DNA of 64,000 nt from Sphaerisporangium album. GTDB lineage: Bacteria > Actinomycetota > Actinomycetes > Streptosporangiales > Streptosporangiaceae. Below are positions 24,424 through 33,011 of this stretch, in pieces. The number at the start of each line of letters is the position of its first letter. The first letter of the stretch is position 1. The translations under genes were made by a program, and so were the position numbers. Location: positions 165,934 through 229,933 of the forward strand of contig NZ_QOIL01000010.1 of NCBI RefSeq assembly GCF_003323745.1, written 5' to 3'. Under the pieces are notes generated by a model that saw nothing but the letters and a program-made list of their open reading frames with translations, was not told the origin of the DNA and did no database searches.

Positions 24424-26145
24424 TCAGCAGAGCGTGCCGCCCCAGGCGATCGTCACGGTCCTGGCGCCCCCGTTGGACGTGAACCTGATCCGCGAGGTGC
24501 TGCAGTACGGCGTCCCGTAGGCGGTGATCGTGGCCGAGCGGCCCGCGCGGATCGTGCCGTGCGTCGAGCTGAGCACCCCGCCCTCGGTGATCGACGCCCG
24601 CCACCGCACGGTGCCCTTCGGCGCCCGCAGCCGGATGTTCACGTAGAAGATGAAGTCGGAGTTCACCCGGTAGTTGGTCGGGCTGACCTCCAGCACGGGC
24701 TTGGGGGCCGGCGGCCTGGTCGTCTCCGGCGGCGGGCTCGGGGTCGGGCTCGGCTTGGGCGTGGTCTTCTCCGGCGAGGGCACCGGGGTCGGGTCCGTGG
24801 CGGGCGGCTCGCTGGCGGAGGGCGTGGGCTGGGGGAGGAGCGTGGGCGGCGGCGCGAACGACCCCGGTATCGCCCGCTCGTCCCCGCCGCCGGGGGAGGA
24901 GACCACGACGATCGCGGCGGCCAGCGCCGCGCCTCCGGCCGTGATCGCGGCCACGGCCAGCAGACGGCGGCGCCCGCGCCCGCGCGCGGGGACGGGCCTC
25001 GCGCCGGGACCGGGCCCGGCGGCGGGCGGCAGCGCGTGACGGCTCGGCGGGGGGACCGGGCGGCCGGGCGGTACCGGGTGGCCCGCCGGCGCGACGGGGC
25101 GGCCCGGCGGCACGACGCGGCCACCGGCCACCGGCACGTCGCCGGACGTCCCGCCGGGAGCCTCTGCGGCCGGCCCGGGCGGCGGGACGGCCGGGGCAGG
25201 CGGGGCCGGAGGGACTGCCGGGACAGGCGGGGGAGGCGGGGAGACGGGCGGGACCGGGCCCGCCTGCGCCGGGGGAGCCGGCGGGGGGAGCACCGGCGTG
25301 TACCCCCAGGCGGGGACGCCCGTGGACGGCGGGACCCCGCGCGGGTCGCGCAGCCCGTCCAGCAGGGCACGGGCCGTGGGCCGGCGGGCGGGCTGCTTGT
25401 CCAGGCACGCGGCGACGGCCTCGCGCAGGGGCCCGGCGAGCATCGAGACGTCAGGGACGCCGGTCAGGATGCGGTTGACCACGGCCGGGACCGAGTCCTG
25501 CCCGAACGGCGCGCGGCCGGTGGCCGCGTAGGCCATGGTGCCCGCCCAGGCGAACATGTCGGCCTCCGGGCCGAGCGGCGTGCCGGCCAGGTTCTCGGGC
25601 GCGGTGAACGGCGAGGCGACGGGGGACGGCGCCGGCGCCGCCGCCAGCGCGCGCCCGAGGCCGACCTCGGCCACGCGGGGGCCGTCCGGCCCGATCAGCA
25701 CCGCCCGGGGGCCGAAGCCGCCGTGCGCCGTGGACGCCTCGTGCACGGCCGCCAGGGCCTCCAGCGTCGCGACCGCCAGCCGGTCCAGCTCGCCGCCGCC
25801 GCGCGGCCCCTGCCGCTCCACCAGCCCGGCCAGGGAGGGGCCGTCGACGTACTCGGAGGCGAGGTACAGGCGGCCGTCGTGGATGCCGTACGACAGGACC
25901 CGCGCCACGTGGGGGCCCGCCACCCGCTGCGCCCGCCGCAGCTCCGCGCCGAAGGCCCGCCGGACGCCCTCGTCCTCCGACAACCGGCGGTGCAGCAGCT
26001 TCACGGCCACGCGCTCGCCCCGCGCCGTCTCGGCGGCGTACACGACGCCCTGGCCGCCCTCGCCGATGCGGCCGGTCACCCGGTAGGAGGCGACGAGGGG
26101 CGGATCGTCGGGGCCCAAAGACCTGGAGGACGGCAAAGGCGGCAA
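24424..26145 (-). CDS. transmembrane Ser/Thr protein kinase homologue lacking catalytic residues (pseudokinase)
   Basis: The 573-residue protein has a kinase-like domain (about 20-267). The glycine loop (IGEGGQG, 27-33), K49, E68 and APE (182-184) are all recognisable. However the catalytic HRDLKPxN loop reads HGGFGPRA (141-148) and the DFG site reads EVG (160-162). The catalytic Asp, the metal-binding Asn and the DFG Asp are therefore all missing. A long proline-rich linker (284-388) leads to one membrane helix (395-417). A further Pro/Thr stretch precedes an exported beta-rich domain (about 485-573) with two cysteines. The start is TTG 26145, 7 nt after AAGGAG. It probably binds ATP or a partner as a scaffold rather than phosphorylating. 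Confidence 0.85.
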   Translation of the reverse strand: MPPLPSSRSLGPDDPPLVASYRVTGRIGEGGQGVVYAAETARGERVAVKLLHRRLSEDEGVRRAFGAELRRAQRVAGPHVARVLSYGIHDGRLYLASEYVDGPSLAGLVERQGPRGGGELDRLAVATLEALAAVHEASTAHGGFGPRAVLIGPDGPRVAEVGLGRALAAAPAPSPVASPFTAPENLAGTPLGPEADMFAWAGTMAYAATGRAPFGQDSVPAVVNRILTGVPDVSMLAGPLREAVAACLDKQPARRPTARALLDGLRDPRGVPPSTGVPAWGYTPVLPPPAPPAQAGPVPPVSPPPPPVPAVPPAPPAPAVPPPGPAAEAPGGTSGDVPVAGGRVVPPGRPVAPAGHPVPPGRPVPPPSRHALPPAAGPGPGARPVPARGRGRRRLLAVAAITAGGAALAAAIVVVSSPGGGDERAIPGSFAPPPTLLPQPTPSASEPPATDPTPVPSPEKTTPKPSPTPSPPPETTRPPAPKPVLEVSPTNYRVNSDFIFYVNIRLRAPKGTVRWRASITEGGVLSSTHGTIRAGRSATITAYGTPYCSTSRIRFTSNGGARTVTIAWGGTLC

Positions 26146-26316
26146 ATGAGGTCTCCTTGGCAGCGAACGCCTGACGTGCCGAGCCCCCGCACCCGTGGCG
26201 GCAAGATTCTGCCACGTCGAGACCGCCTTGGTATGGGTTTGCGTGATCGGCCACGCCCGACCCCTACTCTGACGAAACGGACACCCCAGGGTGATCCCAC
26301 CGGACCTGCGCATGGA

Positions 26317-26322
26317 TAGGCT
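26317..26322 (+). promoter_or_regulatory. -10 element TAGGCT of mshC
   Basis: TAGGCT lies 6 nt before the mshC ATG with no ribosome site, implying a leaderless message. Confidence 0.45.
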
Positions 26323-26328
26323 CAGGGC

Positions 26329-27564
26329 ATGCGATCCTGGCCTGCTCCCGAGATAGCGCCACTGCCCGGCGCCGGCCTCCCCCTCCGGCTCTACGACACT
26401 TCGGCGCGCGAGGTCAGGCCGACCTCCCCGGGGCCGACGGCGCGCATGTACGTGTGCGGGATCACCCCGTACGACGCCACCCACCTCGGGCACGCGAACA
26501 CATACCTGGCGTTCGACCTGGTGAACCGTGTCTGGCGGGACGCGGGGCACGAGGTGCACTACACCCAGAACGCCACCGATGTGGACGATCCGCTGCTGGA
26601 ACGCGCCGAGCGGGACGGCATCGACTGGCGGGAGCTGGCCGGCCGCGAGATCGAGCTGTTCCGCACCGACATGGAGGCGCTGCGCCTGCTGCCGCCCCGT
26701 GAGTACGTCGGCGTGACGGAGGTCGTCGGCCAGGTCGCCGAGCTGATCCAGCGGCTGAAGGACAAGGGCGCCACCTACGAGGTCGGCGGCGACGTCTACT
26801 TCTCGGCCGCCGCCGCCCCCAAGTTCGGCGCCGTCTCGGGTTACACCGAGGAGCGCATGCTGGAGCTGTTCGCCGAGCGCGGCGGAGACCCCGCGCGCGA
26901 GGGCAAGCGCCACCCCCTCGACTGGCTGCTGTGGCGCGCCGAGCGGCCCGGCGAGCCGTCCTGGCCGTCCCCCTTCGGCCCCGGCCGTCCCGGGTGGCAC
27001 GTCGAGTGCACCGCGATCGCGCTGAGCTGCCTCGGAAGCGGCTTCGACGTCTCGGGAGGCGGGTCGGACCTGATCTTCCCCCATCACGAGATGGGCGCCA
27101 GCGAGGGCCACGTCGCCACCGGCGAGTGGCCCTTCGCGAAGTCCTACGTCCACGCCGGCATGGTGGGGCTGGACGGCGAGAAGATGTCGAAGTCCCGGGG
27201 CAACCTCGTTTTCGTCTCCCGGCTGCGCGCCGAGCACGACCCGCTGGCCGTGCGGCTCGCGCTGCTGGCCCACCACTATCGCTCCGACTGGGAGTGGACC
27301 GGCGACCAGATCGACCGGGCGGCGGCCCGCCTGGCGCGCTGGCGAGCGGCTACGGCCCTCACGGCCGGTCCTGACGCCCGGCCGGTCCTGACGGAGGTCC
27401 GGGAGCGCCTCGCCGCCGATCTGGACGCGCCCGGCGCCCTGACCGCGATCGACACCTGGGCCGAGCACGCCCTGGCGGGCACGGACGGCACGGACGGCAC
27501 GGATGCCGAGGCCCCCGGCCTGGTCCGCGCCACGGCCGACGCGCTGCTCGGCGTCCGGCTCTGA
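26329..27564 (+). CDS. mshC: cysteine:GlcN-Ins ligase MshC (mycothiol biosynthesis)
   Basis: The 411-residue class I aminoacyl-tRNA-synthetase-like protein has [17 protein letters not shown] (zinc Cys and HIGH-like motif). It also has [21 protein letters not shown] and [11 protein letters not shown] (KMSKS). It resembles cysteinyl-tRNA synthetase but has the MshC-specific [15 protein letters not shown] form and lacks the tRNA-binding C-terminal domain. MshC joins cysteine to glucosaminyl-inositol with ATP, in the cytosol, as a step in making mycothiol. Its neighbourhood (uppP, DUF3090, SCO1664-like) is the conserved actinobacterial one. A shared hairpin ends it against gvpK. Confidence 0.95.
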   Translation: MRSWPAPEIAPLPGAGLPLRLYDTSAREVRPTSPGPTARMYVCGITPYDATHLGHANTYLAFDLVNRVWRDAGHEVHYTQNATDVDDPLLERAERDGIDWRELAGREIELFRTDMEALRLLPPREYVGVTEVVGQVAELIQRLKDKGATYEVGGDVYFSAAAAPKFGAVSGYTEERMLELFAERGGDPAREGKRHPLDWLLWRAERPGEPSWPSPFGPGRPGWHVECTAIALSCLGSGFDVSGGGSDLIFPHHEMGASEGHVATGEWPFAKSYVHAGMVGLDGEKMSKSRGNLVFVSRLRAEHDPLAVRLALLAHHYRSDWEWTGDQIDRAAARLARWRAATALTAGPDARPVLTEVRERLAADLDAPGALTAIDTWAEHALAGTDGTDGTDAEAPGLVRATADALLGVRL

Positions 27565-27598
27565 GGGGCCCATGCCAGGGGCCCGGTAGCGACGCGCG

Positions 27599-27622
27599 GG
27601 CGCCGGTCGCGCGGCCGGCGCC
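27599..27622. terminator. bidirectional terminator between mshC and gvpK
   Basis: Perfect 8-bp inverted repeat GGCGCCGG / CCGGCGCC with an 8-nt loop between the two convergent stop codons. Confidence 0.6.
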
Positions 27623-27631
27623 GGGCGGGTC

Positions 27632-28009
27632 CTAGCGGTCGGTCGGCAGCAGCGTCCCCAGCGGGCCGAGGTCGAGGTTCAGGTCCGCGGGGGACACCTC
27701 GAAACGGTCGCACAGGTCGTTCATCGCCTCTTCCAGGCGCATGAGCGTCACCCCGAGCGCCTCGACCTGCTCGTCCGACAGGTCGCCCTGGTCCATGCGC
27801 CGCACGCACTGGCGCTCGACGAGCTGGCGGACCAGCTCGACCAGCGTCAGGACGAGCCGGGTCAGGTCCCGCTCCACCGTGTCGGGGTCGGCCCGCAGGT
27901 GCCAGCGCCCGGCGGAGGCCGGCTCAGGGTCCCCGTGTCCCGCCCGCCGCTCGGAGCGACGCTCCGGGGCCTCGGGGGGCCGGGGGGGCTCAGTACCGTT
28001 GGGGTTCAT
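27632..28009 (-). CDS. gvpK: gas vesicle protein GvpK
   Basis: The 125-residue product matches GvpK over its second half: DTVERDLTRLVLTLVELVRQ, ERQCVRRMDQGDLSDEQVEA and the C-terminal LNLDLGPLGTLL. The first 40 residues are a disordered Pro/Arg-rich leader. GvpK is needed for vesicle assembly in several bacteria, probably in early shell growth. It is the last gene of the cluster and its start overlaps the gvpS stop by 20 nt. The ATG has only a weak upstream site, consistent with translational coupling. Confidence 0.93.
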   Translation of the reverse strand: MNPNGTEPPRPPEAPERRSERRAGHGDPEPASAGRWHLRADPDTVERDLTRLVLTLVELVRQLVERQCVRRMDQGDLSDEQVEALGVTLMRLEEAMNDLCDRFEVSPADLNLDLGPLGTLLPTDR

Positions 28010-28373
28010 AGCGCACTCCCGTGTCCAAAGACTCCGAGGACCGGACCGACATGATCAGCGCGCGCAGCGAGATGCGCACGAGCTCGATGTCGGCGATCGA
28101 CAGCACCAGATCGCCGGTGACCACGACGCCGCCCGCCAGCAGCCGGTCCAGCAGGTCCACCAGGGCGACCCGCTCCGGCGGCAGCCGCCCCTCGGCGGCC
28201 ATCGCGGCGCCGCGCGGGGCGGCGTCCCGGGCCCGCATGACGGGCTCCCTCGCGGCCGGCCCCGCACCCGGCTCCCGGACGTCCCCGGTCTCCCTCGCCG
28301 TCGTGCCCCCCGGCTCCCGCGCCGTCGTGCTCCCGGTCCGGCCGGCCGTGGCGCCTCCGGTCTCATCCGCCAT
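27990..28373 (-). CDS. gvpS: GvpA/J-family gas vesicle protein, GvpS-like
   Basis: The 127-residue protein has a disordered N-terminal half rich in Gly/Arg/Glu. The GvpA-type fold follows at about residues 65-115: RVALVDLLDRLLAGGVVVTG, then DLVLSIADIELVRISLRALI. This core can form the alpha-beta-beta-alpha rib unit. Position after gvpL and before gvpK is the gvpS position of Streptomyces clusters. It probably acts as a minor shell or nucleation component. It overlaps gvpL upstream (11 nt) and gvpK downstream. Confidence 0.88.
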   Translation of the reverse strand: MADETGGATAGRTGSTTAREPGGTTARETGDVREPGAGPAAREPVMRARDAAPRGAAMAAEGRLPPERVALVDLLDRLLAGGVVVTGDLVLSIADIELVRISLRALIMSVRSSESLDTGVRYEPQRY

Positions 28374-29175
28374 CGCGATCCTCCGGGGCCGCGAACTCCA
28401 GGGCGGTGAACGAGTACGGCGCCCAGGGCCCGGTGATCTCGACGTCGATGCCCGGCTCCCTCAGCCCCTCGACCGCGGCCGCGAACTCGCCGCGCCGATC
28501 CTCGTCGACGAGGTAGGCGCCGTTGAGCAGCATCCACTCGTCGCGGCCGGAAAGCCGCGGGTCCTGGGCCCGGTGCCGCCGGGTCGCCACCGCGACGTCC
28601 GCCAGGGCCTCATGGATGTGCTCGGCACGCTCGGCGGCCTCCCGCCACGCCTCGTCGCGGCCGCGCAGGCTGGCCTTGCGCCGCCGCAGGTAGGCCGTGC
28701 CCGGCCCGGCGCCGGAGGCCTCGGGGGACTCGGGGGCCCGCGCGCCGACGGGGGAGGCGGGGCGCGCCGGGTGGGCGTACACCTTGACGCCCCACTCGCG
28801 CCGCCCGGCCACCTGGGCCAGCACCGTGGCGAGGTCCTCGTGCCTGCGCTCCAGCATCGCGCGGACCTGCGCGTCGCCGCTGTACACGGTGACCAGCCGC
28901 ACCGGCGCGGTCGCCGCGTCCATGGCGACCGTCTCCACGACGCGGTGGTGGGCGCGGGCCGTCTCGCCCACCCAGTCCAGGTCCTCCAGCGAGCGCCGCA
29001 GGGGCTCCTCGCCGAACTCCGCCAGCGGCACGGTGCTCACGTAGGCGACCAGGCCGGCTTGCGGTACCGCGCGGACCGGCGCTCCGGCCACGCCCGCGAC
29101 GCCCGCCAGCCGCTCCGGGTCGGCCCGGTCCTTCTCCCGGGTGATCGCGTACAGGTATGTCGCGCTGTCAGCCAC
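28363..29175 (-). CDS. gvpL: gas vesicle protein GvpL/F family
   Basis: The 270-residue protein matches the GvpL/GvpF family. It starts TYLYAITREKDRADPERLAG, contains the LAEFGEEPLRRSLEDLDWV and AHHRVVETVA region and ends with the GPWAPYSFTALEF motif. Two-domain GvpF/L proteins contact GvpA during shell assembly. The middle has an alanine/proline-rich insert (about 135-160). It lies between gvpJ and gvpS in the expected order, 57 nt after gvpJ. It is the second GvpL/F gene in the cluster. Confidence 0.92.
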   Translation of the reverse strand: MADSATYLYAITREKDRADPERLAGVAGVAGAPVRAVPQAGLVAYVSTVPLAEFGEEPLRRSLEDLDWVGETARAHHRVVETVAMDAATAPVRLVTVYSGDAQVRAMLERRHEDLATVLAQVAGRREWGVKVYAHPARPASPVGARAPESPEASGAGPGTAYLRRRKASLRGRDEAWREAAERAEHIHEALADVAVATRRHRAQDPRLSGRDEWMLLNGAYLVDEDRRGEFAAAVEGLREPGIDVEITGPWAPYSFTALEFAAPEDRDGG

Positions 29176-29232
29176 CGTGGTCCTCCTCCCTCGCGGTCCC
29201 GGCCGCCGGACGCGTCACGGTCACTCACGGCC

Positions 29233-29661
29233 TCACTCACGGCGGCGTTCCCGGCCGTACGCCCGTTCCGTCCGGCGGTCCCGGTCGTCGTAGGTGTCCG
29301 CCCGCCGCGGCCCCTCGACGCGCGGGCGCTCCTCCTCGCCCTCCTCGACGGCGGCGAGCCGGCGGCGCAGCCTGCGATTCTCCTCGACGAGGTCGCGGTC
29401 CTTGGAGCTGAGCCACGGGTCGTGCTCCCACCAGTCGATGCCCAGCTCCCGCGCGGTGTCCACCGAGGAGATCAGCAGCCGCAGCTTGATGGTGAGCAGC
29501 TCGATGTCGAGGAGGTTCACACGGATGTCGCCGACGATCACCACGCCCCGGTCGAGCACCCGCTCCAGGATGTCGCCCAGGTTGCCCCCGGAGTCACGGG
29601 CCACCGGCGCCCGCGGCTGCCCGTAGGACTGCGGCACCACGCGTCCGGTCGGGTCGGACAT
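29233..29661 (-). CDS. gvpJ: gas vesicle protein GvpJ (GvpA family)
   Basis: The 142-residue protein has the GvpA-type core at about residues 27-75 (NLGDILERVLDRGVVIVGDI, then LLDIELLTIKLRLLISSV). A charged coiled-coil-like C-terminal extension (about 88-142) is rich in Arg and Glu. GvpJ is a minor shell component thought to form or nucleate conical tips. It starts 1 nt after gvpO ends, so the two are probably coupled. The tail DDRDRRTERAYGRERRRE is unlike the core and may be a binding region. Confidence 0.9.
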   Translation of the reverse strand: MSDPTGRVVPQSYGQPRAPVARDSGGNLGDILERVLDRGVVIVGDIRVNLLDIELLTIKLRLLISSVDTARELGIDWWEHDPWLSSKDRDLVEENRRLRRRLAAVEEGEEERPRVEGPRRADTYDDRDRRTERAYGRERRRE

Positions 29662-29662
29662 G

Positions 29663-30094
29663 TCAGTACACTCCGCCCGTGTCGCCCCGCGCGCGCTTGT
29701 AGGTGCGCACGCGGCGGTAGGACACCAGGTCGCCCTCGGAGTCCAGGTCGGCCGCGTAGATGCCGAGCGTGTCGCCCGAGGAGGGGATGCGGTGGTCCTC
29801 CACCACCTCGACCTCGACCGTCCAGCCGTCGCCCGCCGGCTTCACCAGCGTCACGCCCTCGACGTCCTTGCCGGTCAGGTCGGCGATGTGCCGAAGCGCG
29901 ACCCGGCCCGCCGTCGCCGCCGTCAGGCGACGCGGTCCGCCCCCGGCCTCCCGCGCGCGCTCGCGCCGGGTCCTGAGGGTCTCCCGATCATCGGCGGTGT
30001 TCTCGTCGTGGTCGTAGGAGTCGTCCTCGTAGGAGTCCTCGCGCGCGTGTCCGCCGGCGGCGCGCTCGCCCCGGCCTCTCCGGTTCACGGCCAC
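29663..30094 (-). CDS. gvpO: gas vesicle protein GvpO
   Basis: The 143-residue product has an acidic/basic disordered N-terminus and a conserved C-terminal domain: ATAGRVALRHIADLTGKDVE, followed by GDGWTVEVEVVEDHRIPSSG and LVSYRRVRTYKRARGDTGGVY. This matches GvpO. In Streptomyces clusters gvpO usually comes first; here it sits between gvpG and gvpJ. GvpO is a soluble assembly factor essential in halophilic archaea. It lies 51 nt downstream of gvpG, with an RBS-like GAGGAGG upstream of the ATG. Confidence 0.9.
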   Translation of the reverse strand: MAVNRRGRGERAAGGHAREDSYEDDSYDHDENTADDRETLRTRRERAREAGGGPRRLTAATAGRVALRHIADLTGKDVEGVTLVKPAGDGWTVEVEVVEDHRIPSSGDTLGIYAADLDSEGDLVSYRRVRTYKRARGDTGGVY

Positions 30095-30145
30095 GGTCGC
30101 ACCTCCTCTCGGTTCCCCCGGTCCGCCACGGGCGGTCGCGTGCCG

Positions 30146-30367
30146 TCAGCCGATCATCCGCTGGAGGATCTCCTCGGTCGCCCGCTCCGCCTCCTCCTCG
30201 GTGATCAGGCCCTCGGCGGCGGCGCGCTCGACCTCCTCCAGCTGCCGCCGCACCGCCGCCGGGTCGTGCAGCTGCGTCTCCACCTGCTCCTCGATCAGCT
30301 CGCCCAGGCGGATCAGCGCCTGGACGGGGGCGAGCGGCCAGGTCACGAGCAGCTTCAGCAGGCCCAT
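30146..30367 (-). CDS. gvpG: gas vesicle protein GvpG
   Basis: The 73-residue product MGLLKLLVTWPLAPVQALIR, then LGELIEEQVETQLHDPAAVR, and a helical EEEAERATEEILQRM tail match GvpG in full length. GvpG acts with GvpF/L in assembly. The start at 30367 has GGGGAAG 7 nt upstream and follows the gvpF stop by 14 nt. Longer in-frame starts run through gvpF in another frame and are rejected. Confidence 0.92.
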   Translation of the reverse strand: MGLLKLLVTWPLAPVQALIRLGELIEEQVETQLHDPAAVRRQLEEVERAAAEGLITEEEAERATEEILQRMIG

Positions 30368-30381
30368 GTCATCGCTTCCCC

Positions 30382-31230
30382 TCAGGCCTCCCGCGTGGTG
30401 ACGAAGTCGTACGGCGCCTGCGGGCCGAGCAGCCGCAGGGTGACGCGGCCCTCCCACCGGCGGCCGAAGTCCTCCAGCGCGTCCTCGAAGCCCTCCTGCC
30501 GGTCGGTCTCCACCAGGACGGCGAGGTGGGCGGCGTCCTCCTCGTGAGTCGGCTCCCGGATGACGACCGCGACGCACTGGGGGGCCAGGCCCTCGGCGAG
30601 CGCCTGGGTGTCGGCGTCCCGCTTCCGCTCGACGGCCTGGTTGATGATCTCGCCGAGGCGGATCCTGGCGTCCCAGGTCGCCTCCTCGGGCAGGTCGCGG
30701 ATCTGCTCGCGCAGGCGGGCCGCCTCCGGCTGCTCCTGGAGCACCTCCCGCAGGAGCGTGCCCTCCTCGTACCGGCCCTTGACGACGTACTGGGCGCGGC
30801 CCTCCAGCCGTTCCAGGGCGTCGCGGAACTCGTCGTGGTGCGGGGCCAGCAGTTCGCGGACGACGGCCTCCGGGCTCTCCATGACGGCCCCGAAGCGCAG
30901 GGGAAGGACGGGGACCTCCGCCGCCACGTCGTCCAGCAGCTGCTGGTGGGCCATCAGGTCGGCGGGCTTGCCGAGGGGCCTGGTCGGGCGCAGGTCGCTG
31001 ATGAGGGCGGCGATGTCGTCGTGCCGCACGAGACGGATCTCTCCGGGGGGATCTCCCACTCCGCGCGCCTCGGGGGTGAGCTCGACGTCGCCGGGCAGGA
31101 TGCCGTAGACGTACGAGGCGGTCGCCCGTTCGGAGTCCGAGGGCGGGGCGCCGGGCTCGCGGGCGGGCGCGTCCGAGCGGTCGTGGGGAGCCTCGCCTCC
31201 TGCCGTGGCACTGGGCGTCGAACGGGCCAT
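30382..31230 (-). CDS. gvpF: gas vesicle protein GvpF/L family
   Basis: The 282-residue protein has a disordered, charged N-terminal 38 residues. The GvpF/L fold follows: SYVYGILPGDVELTPEARGV, VPVLPLRFGAVMESPEAVV and a central GRYEEGTLLREVLQEQPEAA helix. The C-terminal LRLLGPQAPYDFV is the family hallmark. GvpF binds GvpA monomers during assembly. It begins 2 nt after the gvpA stop with GAGGAGG upstream, so the structural and chaperone-like genes are coupled. Confidence 0.92.
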   Translation of the reverse strand: MARSTPSATAGGEAPHDRSDAPAREPGAPPSDSERATASYVYGILPGDVELTPEARGVGDPPGEIRLVRHDDIAALISDLRPTRPLGKPADLMAHQQLLDDVAAEVPVLPLRFGAVMESPEAVVRELLAPHHDEFRDALERLEGRAQYVVKGRYEEGTLLREVLQEQPEAARLREQIRDLPEEATWDARIRLGEIINQAVERKRDADTQALAEGLAPQCVAVVIREPTHEEDAAHLAVLVETDRQEGFEDALEDFGRRWEGRVTLRLLGPQAPYDFVTTREA

Positions 31231-31232
31231 GG

Positions 31233-31643
31233 TCAGTCCTCCTCTCGGCCGCGCCTGCGGCGGGGTGCGGGTTCCTGGGCGTACTCGCCGGCGAACTCGC
31301 GCAGCTTCTCGCCCGCGGCCTCCAGCGCGCCCTGCGCGATGCCCTTGGTCTTCGACTTCGCCACGCCCTGCGTCATGTCCTGCATCAGCTCGGGAAGCCC
31401 CTTCTGGTGCTCCGCGAGGTCCAGCCGGTTCACCGCCTGGGCGAAGCGCAGGTAGGTGTCCACGCTGGCGACCACGATGCGCGCGTTGATGGTCAGCAGC
31501 TCGATGCCCACGAGCGCCACGCTGACGTAGGCGTCGATGACCAGTCCCTTGTCCAGGATCGTGTCGATGACGTCGGCCAGTCCGCCGCCCGACGAGGACG
31601 GCCTTCCGGGTGCTCCGCCCGCTGAGGGCTGCACGATCGTCAT
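31233..31643 (-). CDS. gvpA: gas vesicle structural protein GvpA
   Basis: The 136-residue protein carries the GvpA core at about residues 20-75 ([20 protein letters not shown], then [20 protein letters not shown], then DTYLRF). This is the alpha-beta-beta-alpha repeat that builds the gas-permeable shell ribs. Compared with the usual 70-80-residue GvpA it has an 18-residue leader and a charged C-terminal extension of about 60 residues ([15 protein letters not shown]...EPAPRRRRG). The extension might face the cytosol. A strong AAGGAGGG ribosome site precedes the ATG, fitting high expression. Confidence 0.93.
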   Translation of the reverse strand: MTIVQPSAGGAPGRPSSSGGGLADVIDTILDKGLVIDAYVSVALVGIELLTINARIVVASVDTYLRFAQAVNRLDLAEHQKGLPELMQDMTQGVAKSKTKGIAQGALEAAGEKLREFAGEYAQEPAPRRRRGREED

Positions 31644-31678
31644 TCGTCCCTCCTTGTCATTTGTCGTGTCGTCTGTCC

Positions 31679-31699
31679 CCGGCAGCCATTTCCTGCCGG
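31679..31699 (-). other. small hairpin in the 91-nt gvpA leader
   Basis: Inverted repeat CCGGCAG / CTGCCGG (7-bp arms, 7-nt loop) lies between the SRPBCC gene and gvpA. It could stabilise a processed gvpA message or partly terminate upstream transcription. Confidence 0.3.
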
Positions 31700-31734
31700 T
31701 GGTCCCTGGCGAACCGGCCGGGCGCGCGACGTCC

Positions 31735-33006
31735 TCACCGGCCCTCCGGCTCCGTGCGCCGCCGCGGCCCGCGAGGCGGCTCCTCGCCCTCGGGACGGCG
31801 CCGCCGCGTGGGCCGTTCCTCGGCGCCCTCGGGACGGCGCCGCCGGGTGCGGGGTTCCTCCTCGCCTCTGGGCGGACGGCGCCTCGGACGCTCCTCGTAC
31901 TCCTCGGTCTCGGCGCTGCGCCGGCCGGAGGACTCCTCGCGGGGACGGCGCCGCGGCGGTCCGCCCTCCTCCGGGCGAGGGCGCTCGCCGCGCCTGCCGC
32001 CCCATCCCAGCCGGCGACGGCCCTGGGGGCGCTCCTCCCCGGCCTCCTCGGTCTCCTCGGGCTCCCCGGTCTCCTCGGGCTCCCCGGCCTCCTCGGGCTC
32101 CTCGCCTTCGCCCCGCTCCCCGGCCCCGGCGGCCTCCGCGCCCTCTTCGGCCTCCTCGGCCTCGCCCGCGCGCTCCTCGCCCTCCTCGGGCTCCTCTTCC
32201 CGCTCGGCGCGCTCGCGTTCCTCCTCCTCGCGCAGGGCGGTCTCGTGGTCCTTGACGACCTCGCCGTCGCGGATCACGCCGCGCCAGCCCTCGACCTCGT
32301 CCGGGTTCGGCAGGACGTGCACCATGATGTGCCGCCGGATGTGCTTGAACTCCAGGCGCGCCCGGCGGCCCACCGCGCGCCAGATGATGCCGATGTGCTC
32401 GATGAACCCTTTGGGGTGGTACTCGAGTACCATCAGCACCCGGGTCATCGTGGGCGCGAGCTCGTGGAAGGTGACCGACCCGTCGACGTACCCCTTGGCG
32501 GCCTTCGAGCGCCAGACGATCTTGTCGTCCGGCTCCTGCTCGATGATCGTGGACTCCCACGTCCGGCGGGGCAGGAAGATCTGCACCTGCCAGGTGAGCT
32601 TCTCGTCGCTGTCCTGGACGACCTTCTCCACCTTCTTCGTGAAGGTGGGCCAGTCCTCGAACTGGGTCCAGACGTCGTAGACCAGCCGGATCGGCGCGCC
32701 GATGTCCAGGCTCTCCACGATGTTGGAGAACTTGAGCTTGCGCCTGCCGCCGAAGCCGAGCTTCCTCTTGAGGCCGCCCCACGCCATCTTGGCGAGGCCC
32801 TTGATGCGGCCGGTGCCGCCTTCCGCGCCGGCGAGCTGCCCGATCGTGCGGAACCCGTCGCCCTCGGCGAAGCTGGTGAGCTGCTTGGTGGTCTGCTCCA
32901 CCTTGCGCCGCACCGCCCGCAGGGCCATCGTGCCCGCGAGGCCGGCCAGGCCCCGGATCTGCTGCTTGATCGGGGACAGCAGCCCGCCCCTGTCCTTGTC
33001 CGCCAT
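31735..33006 (-). CDS. SRPBCC (polyketide cyclase/START-like) domain protein of the gas vesicle cluster
   Basis: The 423-residue protein has an amphipathic N-terminal part (about 1-85). An SRPBCC domain follows (about 90-235) with [59 protein letters not shown] and the end of the fold in [10 protein letters not shown] very long charged C-terminal half is Glu-rich first, then rich in Arg/Glu/Pro repeats. SRPBCC proteins bind hydrophobic ligands. Cluster membership suggests a vesicle-associated or lipid-binding role. ATG 33006 is preferred to GTG 33015 for its spacing from GGAGGG. Assignment to a named gvp accessory gene is not certain. Confidence 0.8.
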   Translation of the reverse strand: MADKDRGGLLSPIKQQIRGLAGLAGTMALRAVRRKVEQTTKQLTSFAEGDGFRTIGQLAGAEGGTGRIKGLAKMAWGGLKRKLGFGGRRKLKFSNIVESLDIGAPIRLVYDVWTQFEDWPTFTKKVEKVVQDSDEKLTWQVQIFLPRRTWESTIIEQEPDDKIVWRSKAAKGYVDGSVTFHELAPTMTRVLMVLEYHPKGFIEHIGIIWRAVGRRARLEFKHIRRHIMVHVLPNPDEVEGWRGVIRDGEVVKDHETALREEEERERAEREEEPEEGEERAGEAEEAEEGAEAAGAGERGEGEEPEEAGEPEETGEPEETEEAGEERPQGRRRLGWGGRRGERPRPEEGGPPRRRPREESSGRRSAETEEYEERPRRRPPRGEEEPRTRRRRPEGAEERPTRRRRPEGEEPPRGPRRRTEPEGR

Positions 33007-33011
33007 CGCGG

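Noticed and set aside
26146..27573. Extension of the pseudokinase frame through mshC on the minus strand
   Set aside because: The extra N-terminal sequence is antisense to mshC and has no domain. AAGGAG with TTG 26145 gives the natural kinase N-terminus.
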